This document shows positions 1 through 12,500 of a DNA stretch of 64,000 nt, piece after piece; position 1 is the first letter of the stretch, and every line of letters starts with the position of its first letter. The notes below the pieces were generated by a model that was given only the letters and a program-made list of their open reading frames with translations, did no database searches and had not been told where the DNA came from. The stretch covers positions 3,876,251 through 3,940,250 of the forward strand of contig OX637351.1 of NCBI GenBank assembly GCA_951799405.1, given 5' to 3'. The stretch is from Agapetus fuscipes (lineage: Eukaryota > Arthropoda > Insecta > Trichoptera > Glossosomatidae). The position numbers and the translations under genes are program-made.

Positions 1-274
1 ATAATAAACACACAGGTAGGTACTTACTTATTTTATTTTGATATAAACTCATGAGGTTGGAACTCAAGCCGACTAATAGGACCACAATTTTATTTATTTT
101 ATAGTCTTCGGGAAGTTTTTCCCCTCATGTAACGTCGATTTATTTGGGCGCTGCTTCGTGTGGTTGAAAGGCTTTGCCACAGGGCTTTGCTTGCATCTGA
201 CATCGTTGTTATTAGGAACACAGAAAATGTAGGAGGTAATTCATACACTTGAAAGAACAGCTTCCGTTACGTCA

Positions 275-448
275 TGGGGCTTCCACACGCTTGCCAACCC
301 ATCTCAAGTCAAGCGCACAGTGTGTCGTCTAGAACATGCTAGCTGGACAAAATTTTGTCTAATTGACTAATTTTGTCCAGCTAGCATGTTCTAGACGACA
401 CACTGTGCGCTTGACTTGAGATGGGTTGGCAAGCGTGTGGAAGCCCCA
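275..448. mobile_element. Foldback element, perfect 80 bp arms
   Basis: The two arms are perfect inverted complements of about 80 bp around a 14 nt loop (355-368). The ends read TGGGGCTTCC and GGAAGCCCCA. The uninterrupted paralogous unit near 886 reads CGTCAGAAGC, whereas here TCA occurs on both sides (272-274 and 449-451), so the element made a 3 bp target-site duplication. No coding capacity. The identical arms suggest recent insertion. Confidence 0.85.
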
Positions 449-967
449 TCAGAAGCGACAATTATGGCGCTGTGGCGCAGCGGACGAATCGGGAGATAGC
501 TCCTGCCAAGGAATTGCGATTGGGAGCTCAGTAAATTGAAGCAGATAGATACACTACAAACTAATTTGTTATGCAGTGGGAGCTTTTTATTCGAGGTAGC
601 TTTTTACATTTGTTTTGCTATAAATAGCGAATAATAAACACACAGGTTGGTATTTATTTTATTTCGATATAAACTCATTAGTTTGAACTCAAGCCGACGA
701 ATAGGACCACAATTTTATTTATTTTATAGTCTTCTGGAAGTTTTTCCCCTCATGTTACGTCGATTTATTTGGGCGCTGCTTCGTGTGGTTGAAAGGCTTT
801 GCTTGCAGCTTACATCGTTGTTATTAGGAGCACAGAAAATGTAGGAGGTAATTCATACACTTGAAAGAACAGCTTCCGTTACGTCAGAAGCAACAATTCT
901 GGCGCTGTGGCGCAGCGGACGAATCGGGAGATAGATCTTGCGAAGGAATTGCGATTGGGAGCGCAGT

Positions 968-1415
968 AATAGGGAAGTTGCAGTGGTAGGGAAAACGGTT
1001 GAAAATAATATGGTTGTGTAGAGTACAATTCAAGGATCACAACCATATATTTTTTAAGTAGTAAAAATAAAGATATCATTGATAATTTTGAAAAATAAAA
1101 TGCGGAGAATTTACAACCCACCAAAAAGGCAATGTAAACGGTTAGGGACGTGTGTCGTCATTTTGACGACAAACGTCGCTGTCAAACCGACCACGACTAC
1201 CTGGGCCATTTGACACCTAAACTCCGAAGATCTGACGTCATATCCGCCCGAATAAAGCAATGACCTGTTTTAGCGGAAATGGAAAATACGCGAATTTTAA
1301 AGAGCTATAATTTAAAAACTAAGGCACATATAATTTTTTTAAAAACTCAAATGCATTTAAAAAAATATAGCCTACCATTTTATGAAATAAAATAAAAAAG
1401 TGCAAATACCCTATT
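968..1415 (+). mobile_element. M440 MITE, copy 1
   Basis: A ~448 bp non-coding element with imperfect inverted ends (AATAGGGAAGTTGCA... / ...TGCAAATACCCTATT), inserted in the tandem array, where other units read straight through (CAGTAAATTGAAGC). Homologous copies lie at 8706-9370 and, inverted, at 50180-50625. It includes a GTCATTTTGACG-type palindrome near its centre. Superfamily not assigned. Confidence 0.75.
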
Positions 1416-2004
1416 GAAGCAGATAGATACACTTCAAACTAATTTGTTATGCAGGGAGCTTTTTATTCGAGGTAGCTATTGACATTTGTTTTGCTATAAA
1501 TAACGATTATAAACACACAGGTAGGTACTTATTTTATTTCGATATAAACTCATTAGGTTGGAACTCAAGCCGACTAATAGGACCACAATTTTATTTATTT
1601 TATAGTGTTCTGGAAGTTTTTCCCCTCATGTAACGTCGATTTATTTGGGCGCTGCTTCGTGTGGTTGAAAGGCTTTGCTCTCAACTTACATCGTTGTTAT
1701 TAGAAACACAGAAAATGTAGGAGGTAATTCATACACTTGAAAGAACAGCTTCCGTTACGTCAGAAGCGACAATTCTGGCGCTGTGGCGCAGCGGACGAAT
1801 CGGGAATATCTCTTGCTGAGGAATTGCGACTGGGAGCGCAGTAAGCTGAAGCAGATAGATACACTACAAACTAATTTGTTATTGCAGAGTAGAGCTTTTT
1901 AATTATAAGCTTTTTATTATTTAGGTAGCTTTTATATTATACGAGTATTAGGTAGTTTTTTCGTTATTTTTTTCCTATAAATAGCGAATAATAAACACAA
2001 ACGG

Positions 2005-2830
2005 AATTGCTGATTCAGCAGCGGAACTCCAAACAATGCTCTCTAGTTTGAACCATGCCCTGTGTGTGAACAAGTTGAAAATTAATGCAAGTAAGACAAG
2101 TACTGATTTTTGACAGAACGGATGAAAATGAAGAATGCATGTTTATGTTGAATGGTACGAAAGTTGAAATTGTGGATGAATTTAGATAAGTACTTGGGAA
2201 GTATGTTTGAGAAGAATGGAAAGATGACAAGAGAACTTGAGAATAGGGTGTGCAAGGGAAAGCAAGTGGTCGGTGCAATAGGAAGAATAGCAAAGAACAA
2301 GCGACTGAAGATGGATCTGAGAATGGGGGTACACAATGGCATATTGTTACCGACTTTGATGTATGGAAGTGAAGCATGGACAGTGAATGATAGCGAAATG
2401 AGTAAAGTAATATGTACGGTGCAAATGAAGCATTTGAGAAGTATGACAAGAAAAACTTTGAGGGATCTAGAGTTAGGAATGAATGGGTAAAAAAAGAATG
2501 TAATTTGAAAGAGGATGTGAAAGTTAAAGTACAAAAGAATGTGATGAGATGGTTTGGGCATGTGGAAAGAATGAATGATGATAGACTGACAAAGAATGTA
2601 TACAAAGAAAGTGTGAAAGGAAAAAGAGGGAAGGGACGACCGAGAAAAGTATGGAGTGATCAGATTGTGGAGATTGTGAAAGAATGGGATATACAAAGTG
2701 AGCGTAAAAGAAGAAAATTCATGAAAAAGGTGATGGATATGAAGAAATTGAAAGAGGTATGTCAGGATAGGAAAAAATGGAGGCAACTCTGCAGAGGCTC
2801 TGGCCACCCCTAGCGGAATGGCGACAGAGT
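2005..2830 (+). pseudogene. LINE reverse-transcriptase 3' fragment (RTE-like)
   Basis: Broken reading frames match the C-terminal half of an insect endonuclease-reverse transcriptase. There is a segment like KLKINASKT near 2080, then a frame with YLGSMFEKNGK, LLPTLMYGSEAWTV and, in another frame, MRWFGHVERMNDDRL and GRPRKVWSDQI. Stops and frameshifts separate the pieces, so it is dead. The 3' UTR (CTAGCGGAATGGCGACAGAG) recurs at 8030 and, inverted, at 44265. It interrupts the tandem array. The large open frames on the opposite strand here are shadows. Confidence 0.8.
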
Positions 2831-3400
2831 TACAGTTACAGAACGGAGCGGACGAATCGGGAGATATCTCTTGATGAGGGATTCTGACTGGGAGCGCATA
2901 ATAGAGACACAGATAGACAGATACTCAACTAACTAATTGTTTGTGAACACCATAGAGATGGTGAACACTCTCAATCCCTTCGAATGGTTCATGAAAAAAT
3001 TTTAAATGCGAAAAATAAACACATCAGTAGGTTCTTACTTTATTTTGATATAAACTAATGAGTTTGGAACTCCAGTCCACTAGTAGGACCACAATTTTAT
3101 TTATTTTATACCATTCTGAAAGAATTTTTTTCCCTCACGTGGCGACGCTTTGACGCCCACTGCTTGCTTCATGTGGTTTGAAAGGCTTTGCTTAGAAATC
3201 AAAATAGAGAAACAGATAGACACATTCTTTGCTTGACTCTTGCGCATTCCAAAGGGTTAATTAGAAATTAAAAGGAGAGAAAAATAAACACGGAAGTTAT
3301 TTCGACATTTACTCATTAGATTCGAATTCCAGTCGACTAATAGGACCACAATGTTATTTATTTTAAAGTATTCTAGAAGCAGTTTTACCCCTCATGAGGA

Positions 3401-3848
3401 GTTAGGATGATTTACTTGGTGAGAGCTGTTTTTGTGTGAATCGCTCTTCAAAACCTTGAAGGTGAATGGTGCTGTAAAAAGTGCTAATAATGACTAAGGC
3501 AAAACCCAGCTTCAGAAAGGTTTAGATGACTGATCTTTGAAAAGGGGGTATGAATTTTTAAAACATATCAGAGCAAATTTTGAAAATAAAATTGTTTATG
3601 TTTGCTCCTTCGGAAAGGAAACTTAGGTTCATTTTACAAGTTCACTTGAGTACAGACTGGTGATGTTGATGAAACTGGGGAATTGAGATCACAACCTTCG
3701 TTTTATGAGCTTAGGGGCTTAAACATTAGACTAAAGACCAGTCGATTTTCGGGGTGAGTTTATTCTCTCCAAAATGATCTTCTCTACCTGATCCATTTGA
3801 CTGATTTAATATAAATGAATCGATATATGCATGCATTTATTTTTACAG
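3401..3848. other. Intron of arginase, no recognised feature
   Basis: Unique-looking AT-rich sequence leading to the acceptor TTTTTACAG at 3848. I see no gene, RNA or repeat in it. Confidence 0.5.
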
Positions 3849-4990
3849 GTTTTCCATCAGGAATTTGGCATATGTTGGATTAAGATCTGTGGATAAATAT
3901 GAGAGACTAATTATAGACAAATATGGAATACCGGCTTATGGGATGGAAGAAGTACAAAGGTTACAATCACTTTAATATTTATATTATAACACTTCTTCCT
4001 GCACGTCGGTAAAATCATTTTTGTTTTGTAATTGTTTTAGGTTAGGAATAGTGGCTGTCGTTGAGATGGCTCTGAAGCACTTGGATCCAAGAAATGAAAA
4101 ACCAATTCACGTCAGCTTTGATATTGATTCATTGGACGCGTTGGAAGCACCCAGCACTGGCACCTGTGGTATGTACTAATCTATCTAAGTTGCAATGATA
4201 TGGGGACTCACATGATATGCATTCTCACAAGCAGACACATACAAGTTCGCGCTTGCCGCATGTGAATCTACAACATAAAAACCCAAATCTCAAATCGACA
4301 TACACCCTGTAACTCTTGCCGACCTTCCCTGAAACACGGGTGATATTGGCAAAGTGAACCATTTTCCACAGCATGGGTGGACAGCCACATACCAACCTAT
4401 AAGTCAAGGAACAAACATTGCATTTGATGATTGGTCCATAGTCTAGTGTAGTGGTGCCCAATCGGTGGCTCGCGGGCACCTTGTAGCATGCGGTTTGTCT
4501 TGCAGGTTCCCACGAACAAAATCGGATAAGGACCCATGCTTCGTTAATAACAAAGCGGAAGAGGAAGCACAAAAAAAGTCAATACTCACGTAACATTTAC
4601 ATGAATAAGCTAACATTACAAATCAACATTGCAGATTAGCCGCCTCTTCTTCCTGTCCCTACATAGGTCCTTCTTTAATTTCATCCAGAGTTATCGTAAC
4701 CTTTTCATACAAACTCAAGTCATCTAAATTTACTTTTTCCAGTTCGTGGTGGATTAACCTTACGGGAAGGCATATACCTCATGGAGCAGCTACACGCCAC
4801 TGGCAGACTGAGAGCCATTGACTTGGTTGAGGTGAACCCGCTCATCGGAACAGAGCGCGACGTCCAACACACTATAGAAGCTGCGCTGGCTGTGCTCAAG
4901 GCCGGCCTCGGCTTCAGCAGGAGAGGGCTCATAGCCAGGGGAGTCAAAGATATACCGCTGCAGACATTCCATAATCAACAGACTAGTTGA
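3849..4990 (+). CDS. Arginase, C-terminal half (last three exons)
   Basis: Exons are 3849-3959, 4041-4168 and 4743-4990; all junctions are GT-AG and keep one frame for 161 residues plus a TGA stop. Arginase (EC 3.5.3.1) hydrolyses L-arginine to ornithine and urea using a di-manganese site. The visible half has the family signature SFDIDSLD, which supplies two manganese-ligand aspartates, then APSTGT, GGLTLREG and DLVEVNP with the conserved glutamate. The N-terminal half, with the first metal-binding histidine and aspartates, is not in the window and must lie beyond the left edge. The upstream exons are separated by at least 3.8 kb of repeats. The 3' UTR contains an R250 copy before the first AATAAA at 5521. 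The reading frame is intact, so this is probably an active gene. Confidence 0.93.
4179..4411 (-). repeat. R250 repeat, minus
   Basis: Near full-length copy in the last arginase intron, running from ATCTAAGTTGC to CTATAAGTCAAGGAA (the reverse of the family's 5' start TTCCTTGACTTATAGG). Confidence 0.85.
4443..4560 (+). mobile_element. Possible hAT-type remnant
   Basis: GTAGTGGTGCCCAATCGGTG followed by GCTCGCGGGCACC resembles the CAGTGGTTCCCAAACT-type ends of insect hAT elements (compare 24418-24835). The other end was not found, so this is weak. Confidence 0.3.
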
Positions 4991-5120
4991 ATGTGATAAA
5001 TAATGACGTAAGAAATGTGATTCAAAAATCAGGATATCAATAATGCGTTAATGTTACAAATGACTAAAAAGAAAAACAATTATTCTTCATTAATATAATT
5101 CTTCAATTATTCTTTATTAA

Positions 5121-5379
5121 TTCCTTGACTCATAAGTGGGTATGAGGCTGACCCCCCATACTGTAAAAAATGGTTCACTTTGCCTATGTCACCCCTGTTT
5201 CAAGAAAGGTCAGCAAAAGTTGCAAGGTTTATGTTCATTTGAGGTTTGCGTTTAATTTGTAAGTACACATTCAGCATTCGTAAGCGCGAATTACACATGT
5301 CTGTTTGTGGGCATGCATTTGATATATAAGCTTTAAATGTTAATATATCTTTGCAACTTAGATTATGGATAATAGATTG
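5121..5379 (+). repeat. R250 repeat, plus (GAGGCTGACC subfamily)
   Basis: Full-length copy within the arginase 3' flank. It starts TTCCTTGACTCATAAG, contains ATGGTTCACTTTGCC and ends GCAACTTAGATTATGG. It belongs to the subfamily with AAGTACACATTCAGC. Confidence 0.85.
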
Positions 5380-5520
5380 TAGAATGCAAACACTGTTTTA
5401 TTTTAACTTTTTTTGTGTCAATTAAGTACTTACTTATATTAATTAGAACTCATTGCTTTTCTTCATAGTAATTTGTGGGTTTGATAATGAATTTTCAATT
5501 CACAAAGCATTAAAAATATC

Positions 5521-5526
5521 AATAAA
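5521..5526 (+). promoter_or_regulatory. Candidate poly(A) signal of arginase
   Basis: First clear AATAAA after the arginase stop, about 530 nt downstream; the distance is inflated by the R250 insertion. Confidence 0.45.
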
Positions 5527-5940
5527 GTTTTGTAAAATCAGACAAGTGAAAATAAATAAACTTTCTTCATGAAACATATTATGTATTAATATTCATGGAC
5601 CTGTCTATAACCTGTTTTATTAACTATACACATAGGGTTAGGTGGTGCAGTAGTGCGCATTTTGTACATTTCATTTTCTAGGAACAAATAAAAATATCTT
5701 AAAAATTGCTTAATGCTATATTTATTGTGCTTGGTTATTTAGCTTATAATAAAAATTATAGAAACAGACTTATACGTACCATTTAAGAAACTATTTAAAA
5801 AAAAGAACATTAAGTAAAAAGGACACTCTTGTACACCCTTGCGGAGAAGAGTGCGCAGGGAGGACAGGAAATAGTGGATCAATGTGAGCAAATTCATTCA
5901 TTTTATTGAAATATAAAATATAATTCTTAAATGCCAATAG

Positions 5941-6212
5941 TCCAGGTTCGAATCCCACCGAGGGTGTCATAAATGATTTCTCATTTCAGTGCTTATTTCA
6001 AACCCCAAATACACCGGCAAGGCTTACTCAGCTCTCACCAGATATGAGTACCAGGCCCCTCGGGAGCTGGGAAATCCCCACTTCAACTGAAGTGGTTGGC
6101 GTAAGGCCGGCCTCCTTGTCTGTAAAAATAAATAAGTTCCACTCGCCACATGCGAAATCCTTTGGGGATAACGGTGCAAAAAGTTACACTATATGTGTAG
6201 CTTAGTTCGTTC
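5941..6212 (+). repeat. SINE-A, 5'-truncated
   Basis: Begins at the tRNA-like box B (GGTTCGAATCCC) and runs through GAGGGTGTC, ACTTCAACTGAAGTGG and the 3' end ACACTATATGTGTAGCTTAG. The box A half is missing. Confidence 0.8.
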
Positions 6213-6584
6213 CATTAAATGGTGAATATGAACCGTATAAGTAATTCTTTTGAGCTAAGAAAAATATAAATGAAAAAAATATATTCTTTCCTACAAAGCA
6301 TTCCCACATTTTCTCTTCCAATTTAATTTTCAACCAACTGTTTGTTTTCCACACAAAAAAATATGGTAGGAAAAAAATATATTAAGAATCATCATTGAAA
6401 AGTAGGGTTATTTTTTTCCCGATGGTATCACCACAAATTGACAGGTCGCGTGTTGTCAATGTGCGTTTTACGTTTTCCAAAAAATAAACTCATTCACTTA
6501 AATATTACACCACATTTATCAACCTAAACAAGCTTATGCATACAGCGCATTACTTTATAAAGTTAATTTGTTTATAAATTCATT
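6213..6584 (+). promoter_or_regulatory. ZNF622 upstream region
   Basis: AT-rich flank directly before the ZNF622 start codon. No TATA box or unambiguous core element was recognised. Probably contains the promoter and 5' UTR, from position only. Confidence 0.3.
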
Positions 6585-9500
6585 ATGACGCCTCAATACA
6601 CGTGCATTACGTGTCGGGTCGGTTTTCGCGATCCCGAAATCCAGAGAGAGCATTATAAAACCGACTGGCACAGGTACAACCTGAAAAGAAAGGTGGCAGA
6701 ACTTGATCCTGTTGTCGCTGAAGAGTTCCAGAAGCGGGTCCTGCAGCAGAGAGAAGCCGACAAGCAGAAAAGCGAAGCAGCCGTTTCCCATTGCAAACCT
6801 TGCTCTAAAAGCTTCAGCACAAAGAACTCGTACGAGAACCATGTGAACAGTAAGAAGCACAAGATGGCGGAGGAGAGGTTCAGCGAGTCTGTCAAGATGC
6901 CGGAGAACGACGATGTGGTGATGGCCGTGAAGGAAGAAGAAAAGGCTGTGGTGGAGTCGAGGATGTCTTCGATTGGCTCCGACTTTGTGGTGGTTGATAG
7001 CAAAATTGAAAAGTCTTCGGATGAAATAGAAACCGACTCTGAGTTTGAAGAGGTAAGCTATAACCTATCTATAATCTAAGTTGAAAGGATATATTCATTT
7101 GAAGCTCTCAAATATATGCCCACAAACAAACACGTGTAGTTTGCGCTTACAAATGCTGAATGTGTACTTACAACGATGTGTACTTGTCAACGACGCTACC
7201 ATGTTGAAAGCACCGGTTCCCATAGATCACCGAAGTTAAGCAACATTGGGCGCGGACAGTACTTGGATGGGTGACCGCTCAGGTACACCCCGTGTCGTTG
7301 GCATCTTGGACCGGTCTGTAGTCCAGTGGCAACACTTCGGACTCGTTAATGGAAGGTTATGGATTCGGATCCCAGCGGAGCACAAAAATATACCATTTAT
7401 ATTTCGAATGTGCTCTTCGCTGAGTTGAAAAATTCATAAACCTTTACCAAAGACCGGTCACTGAAAGGTCCATCCAACGTTACAACAACTGGGACTTGCT
7501 TGAGAATTGGCGCTTTCTACAGCGACGACCAAGCTCGCAGAGGGCTCTTGAGGTGTGATACACACAAAAACAGCGCTCACCAAATAAATCATCCTAATAT
7601 TATTATTATTACAAATAAAATCCAAACCTCAAATGAACATAAGCCCTACAACTTTTGCCGACCTTCCCTGACACAGGGGTGACATTGGCAAAGTGAACCA
7701 TTTTTTACAGTATGGGTGGTCAGCCTCATACCAACCTATAAGTCAAGGAATAAGCGATCTTTAGTATTTCTTCTTTTTCTTGAATTAGAGAATACAGAGG
7801 AAGTGTGAAAGGAAAAAGAGGTAAGGGACAAACGAGAAAAGTATAGAGGATTCAGATTGAGGAGATTGTGAAAGAATGGGATGTACAAAGTGAGCGTAAA
7901 AAAAGAAAATGCATGAAAAAAGGTGATGGATATTGCTACGTTTTCAAGTTCGCGACAATATGAAAGAATTGAAAGGGGTATGTAAGGGTAGGAAGAAATG
8001 GAGGCAGCTATACAGAGGCTCTGGCCACCCCTAGCGGAATGGCGACAGAGTAACAGTTATCCCAGTTGAAAGCTGAGTTGGTAGAGTGCTTACATTCCAT
8101 GCCGAGAGCTCGTGTTTGAAATCATTTCCTTTATTGGTGTTTCTAAAATAAAATACCAGGTAAGGCTTACTCAGCCTTCACAAGAAATGAGAACCAACCC
8201 CTATGGAAGCTGGAAAACCATTACATCAACTGAAGTGGTTGACGTAAGGCCGGCTCCCTTACCTGTAGTAATAAATAGGTTTCACAAGAACAGCATTTTT
8301 ACAGACAAAATAAACTTTTGAAAATTGCGTGCCTACCCTCCGTCGGCAATATTTATAACAAAAAGCCGCAACAATTTTTAGGGGGTCTGCTAAAACCCTC
8401 ACAATTTTAGAAGTGAACCTCGGGAACCTCGGATTTAAATGTTTGTATCAATGTTATTTTTTACTCTCAAAAATTCCTCATTCTCCAGGTGGATTCTGAT
8501 GAGTGGGACGAGGAGACCGAGGGCGGCTCCCTCATCAAGCCATCAGAGTGCCTGTTCTGTCCCCACGGCAGCCGCAGCATGGTGAAGAACCTGCGCCACA
8601 TGACCGAGGCGCACTCCTTCTTCATTCCCGATCCTGAGTTCTGCGTGGACATCCCGGGCATGCTGCTGTACCTCGGGGAAAAGGTAGACCTCCTAAAATC
8701 ACTGAATTGGGTAATTACAGTGGTGGGGAAAACGGTTTAAAATACTATGGTTGTGTAGAGTACATCTCAAGGATCACAACCATATATTTTTTATGTAGTA
8801 AAAATAAAGATTTCTTTGATAATTTTCAAAAATAAAATGCCGAGAATTTGAATCCCGCCAAAATGCAGTGCGGTCGGCTAGCCACGCTGTGACGCCAGAA
8901 TGACGTAGATGGATCCGACAATCTTCGAGGACCTAACGGCAGGCGCGTTCATAGCGTAGAGGCAAATACATTTTATAATTGCCCTTTTTCTAGAAAATAA
9001 CACTTGATATATTCTATTGTATTGTTATATTCTATTCTGTTATATTATATTCATTTACTTGCTAAGTGCTAACAATAACTTAAATTGAACAAAAAAAAAA
9101 AATCTTAACTTCTTGTTTATATGCACATCTTATAAAAAATTGCCTATATGTGCCTGTATGAAATGCACGCCCCTGCCTAACGTTACACTCCAAAAAACCG
9201 AAGATCCATCAACGTCACATCCGCCTAGATAAAAAAATGTCCTGTTTTGCCGGAAATTGAAAAGAGCTATGATTGAAAAATTAAGCCGGATATTGTTTTT
9301 TTAAAACACATTAGCATTTTTAAATATGTAGTCTTATCATTTTATGAAATAAAAAAGTGTGAAATTACCGTATCCAAGCTACCCGTCACTAACAGTATTT
9401 GTTGTCGGCAGATATCCCGAGGCTACATGTGCATATGGTGCAACGACAAGGGCCGTGCCTTCAGGTCCCAGGAGGCCGCGCAGGGCCACATGAAGGACAA

Positions 9501-12500
9501 GGGGCACTGCAAGGCCGTGCACGAGGGGCCGGCCCTGGCCGAGTACACCGACTTCTACGATTACAGGCAAGTTTCACATGTAATTTGTAATTCAAAATGT
9601 AATTTGTCGTGTATGTTCCTTGACTTATAGGTTGGTATGCGGCTGGCCACCCATGCTGTAGAAAATGGTTCACTTTGCCAATGTCACCTGTGTTTCAGGG
9701 AAGGTCGACAGGAGTTGCAGGGTGTATGTCCATTTGAGATTTGGTTTTTATGTCGTAGGTTCACATGTAGCATGTGCAAGCGCGAACTTGTATGTGTCTG
9801 CTTGTAAGAATGCATATAATGTGAATCTCCAATGTAACATATCTTTGCAACTTAGATTAGATTAGATTAGCACAATAGGTTACCCTAATTACAGTGCACC
9901 CTCACAGCCATAACAAGCTGGGAGGAGCTCTATCACTATTCTTTTGAGGTGTCTAAATAATATTAAAATATGTAAATTTTTGACTCGTTAATGAGTTTGA
10001 CACTCCGAGTTAAAGGATGCTGTGCGAAGACATCGGTGCGGCTCATTGGTACATGAAATAGATCATGACCTCGCCCCCGATTGTAATAATTCGGTACAAA
10101 CAACTGGAAACCCTCCAACATTGTTTCAAGAAGTTGGAAGTAAAAAGAAAATATTATAATGTAAACTTTGAATTTCAGTTCCTCGTATCCTGACCACGTA
10201 GAGGGCGACGAAGAGATGGAGGTGGAGGCTGAAGACGTCACGATGCCGACATACAATGATGACGAGGAAGAATACCAGCTGGTGCTGCCCTCCGGAGCTG
10301 TCATAGGACACAGATCACTTCTGAGGTAAGGTTTTTATAGTAATGAGGTTTGCAAATGAATTAACATAGACACAAGTGTAACTTAATAACTTTTTTGCAA
10401 GGCTGTGTAGTCGTGCTCTGGTTGGTTTATATTCCATACAGCTTCGCCCATAGGCTTCGATGGGCATTATCAACGGTTAGCCAAGCGCTTCTCAGAGGTT
10501 CTTCATCTTCTCAGAGGTTCTGGTGTACTTGAACTGGCTCAAAGGCCAGCGCCGTTATAAAAGTTATTATTAACGATTCTTAGGTTTTTTATTTAATTCT
10601 TAGGCTTTTGAATATTCTGGCTGTATGAATACCCCCAGTGCGGAATACTTTTACAAGCACATTTATTGATTTTCTACCTTAATTGATTGACGACACTTCA
10701 AACTATGTTCGAACAGTCACATGTATCAGTTATTAAAAAACGAAAATCACAAAGGCTTAGCACATGTCTGTGTTATGGCCGAGGGGGTAGAGGCGCATGT
10801 TTGACTAGCGTATTTGGAACAGCATAACGTTGGTTCGAATCTGCGTCTCGCGCACTTGACCACAACTTCGACCCTGGTTCAACAGATGCCATGGCATGCA
10901 CACAAGCTTCTGCTTTCGCATGAAGACAACTGGCCAGGCAAAATAGGTTGGTGAATTGCATTCCTTTCCAAAAATCTATTTTAAAAAAAAGAAAAAAAAA
11001 AACATCTCCACTTGCAAACTTTTGAATTGTTGAATACAGATGTCAGGGATAAGTTCAAAGTTGGACGACGTCTATAATTGACAGCCGCACTGTATGTAAG
11101 TTTACCCTTGACGCCTATGCATGTCACCCGCAGTTGAAGGGTTGAAAAGAGAAGCTTCTGTTAGTGATGTATTGAATTGACATAACAATCACTTTTTACG
11201 GGCTATGTAGCCGTGGTCTGGTTGATTCTTTCCGGACAGTTTCGCCCATTGCTCCGATGGGCATTATCAGTTGGCTAGTCGCTGTGATCTTCTTACAGGA
11301 TCTGGTGTTCTGGAAGCAACACTGGCTTTTGAATTAGTATGTAGATGTATTGACTTTGTTTTTACAGATACTACAAGCAGAAACTGAAGCCTGACACTGC
11401 GCTTGTGGTGAGGGACAAGAAGAGCGACAAGCTGAAGAAAGTGCTGCGGCAGTACAGGATGCTGGGCTGGGCACCTCAGCAAGCAGAGATCGCAACAAGG
11501 TAATATGTGAAATAACTAGGCAACCCACGGTCTCACCGAGTCAGGTGTTTCCTTTAAAAAATTCAAGACCCAAACTCAGGCCCGCCGCACAGAGTCAGGA
11601 TGAGATGGGAGTCACAGGACTTACTACCTGTCTCTGGTTGGTTAAGGATCCTTTTGTCATGACAATTCCTCCCAACTCATCCTTATATGTAAAATCAGAC
11701 TCATTTACATTGCATGCCTAGAGGTGTCCTGGCTCTCGGATCTTCGCAACCAAATGTGGTATGATCCCGAGATGGCCGCTTTTGTCAGTCTTTCCAGAAA
11801 GCCATTTATTTGGGATCTATTCAGTCCCAGATCCTTAGGAAAAGTATGTACAGATTTGGCTGGCAGTCCTCTCGCTCTCACCTCCACTGCATACAATCTT
11901 GCGATGTATCCATTTTTGGTTATTTCATCCACTAGTCCTTTAAAATTAAACAATAAAAAAACAATGAATTGTTTCAAAATTGACAATCATCATGAGCATT
12001 GGCTGAGTCAAGAATTCTCCTCCGCTCTTGCCTGTGTGTCGCCTTTGCGCTCCACCTACGTATATCTGCCTTGGCTGCATCTACGTTGACATTGTCCTTC
12101 AGGGGCGTGCATGCCATACAGGCACATGCGCCTAATAGGTAGGAAATATAAGGTAGGCGCTTAATAGGTAGGTAAGCGCCTTTGCAATGACACACTGTCA
12201 TAAAAGCCACTACCAGGGTTGGGTAACGACACGTCGAAAATACGTGTCGAATATGTCGAAAACGTCGAAAATTTGCGTCGAAAATTGAAGTTTATTACTT
12301 TTAGTTTATCCTTCATTTGTGACAGTTCAATTTTTGACCAACCAAATTCAATTAAAATTAGCAAAGATAATAAAATACAATACTTCCTTCAAAGTTCAGA
12401 TTGTTCATGTTTTGTCCTTGAATTCAATTAATCTTGAATAAAACATTGAACTGTAGGTATAAATGGGGCTTAAAACATTTTGTTCAAATCTTAATGAATA

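Larger units (their letters stand above)
1..3400 (+). repeat. Tandem array, ~430-480 bp units
   Basis: Units begin with a sequence like ATAATAAACACACAGG at about 1, 631, 1504, 3010 (diverged) and 3280 (diverged), and end with a TATA-like GCTATAAATAGCG. Shared blocks inside each unit are AATAGGACCACAATTTTATT, TTTTTCCCCTCATG, GGCGCTGCTTCGTGTGG and CGCAGCGGACGAATCGGG. Net unit length is about 430-480 bp after subtracting three later insertions: a foldback (275-448), a 448 bp MITE (968-1415) and a LINE fragment (2005-2830). No coding function is visible. It could be a satellite-like array or tandem copies of an LTR-like sequence with a TATA box; I cannot tell which. Confidence 0.8.
7066..7750 (-). 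repeat. R250 repeat, split by a SINE-B insertion
   Basis: The two halves, 7066 to about 7173 and 7611-7750, are continuous in other R250 copies (TGTGTACTTACAAATAAAATCC) but separated here by the 5S-tRNA SINE. TTACAA occurs on both sides, consistent with a short target-site duplication. Confidence 0.85.

Noticed and set aside
2015..2807. Two long minus-strand frames (196 and 241 codons)
   Set aside because: Antisense shadows of the plus-strand LINE fragment, whose protein motifs are clear.
1..3400. CRISPR-like direct repeats
   Set aside because: Units of hundreds of bases, contiguous and in a eukaryotic genome; no short repeat-spacer pattern.
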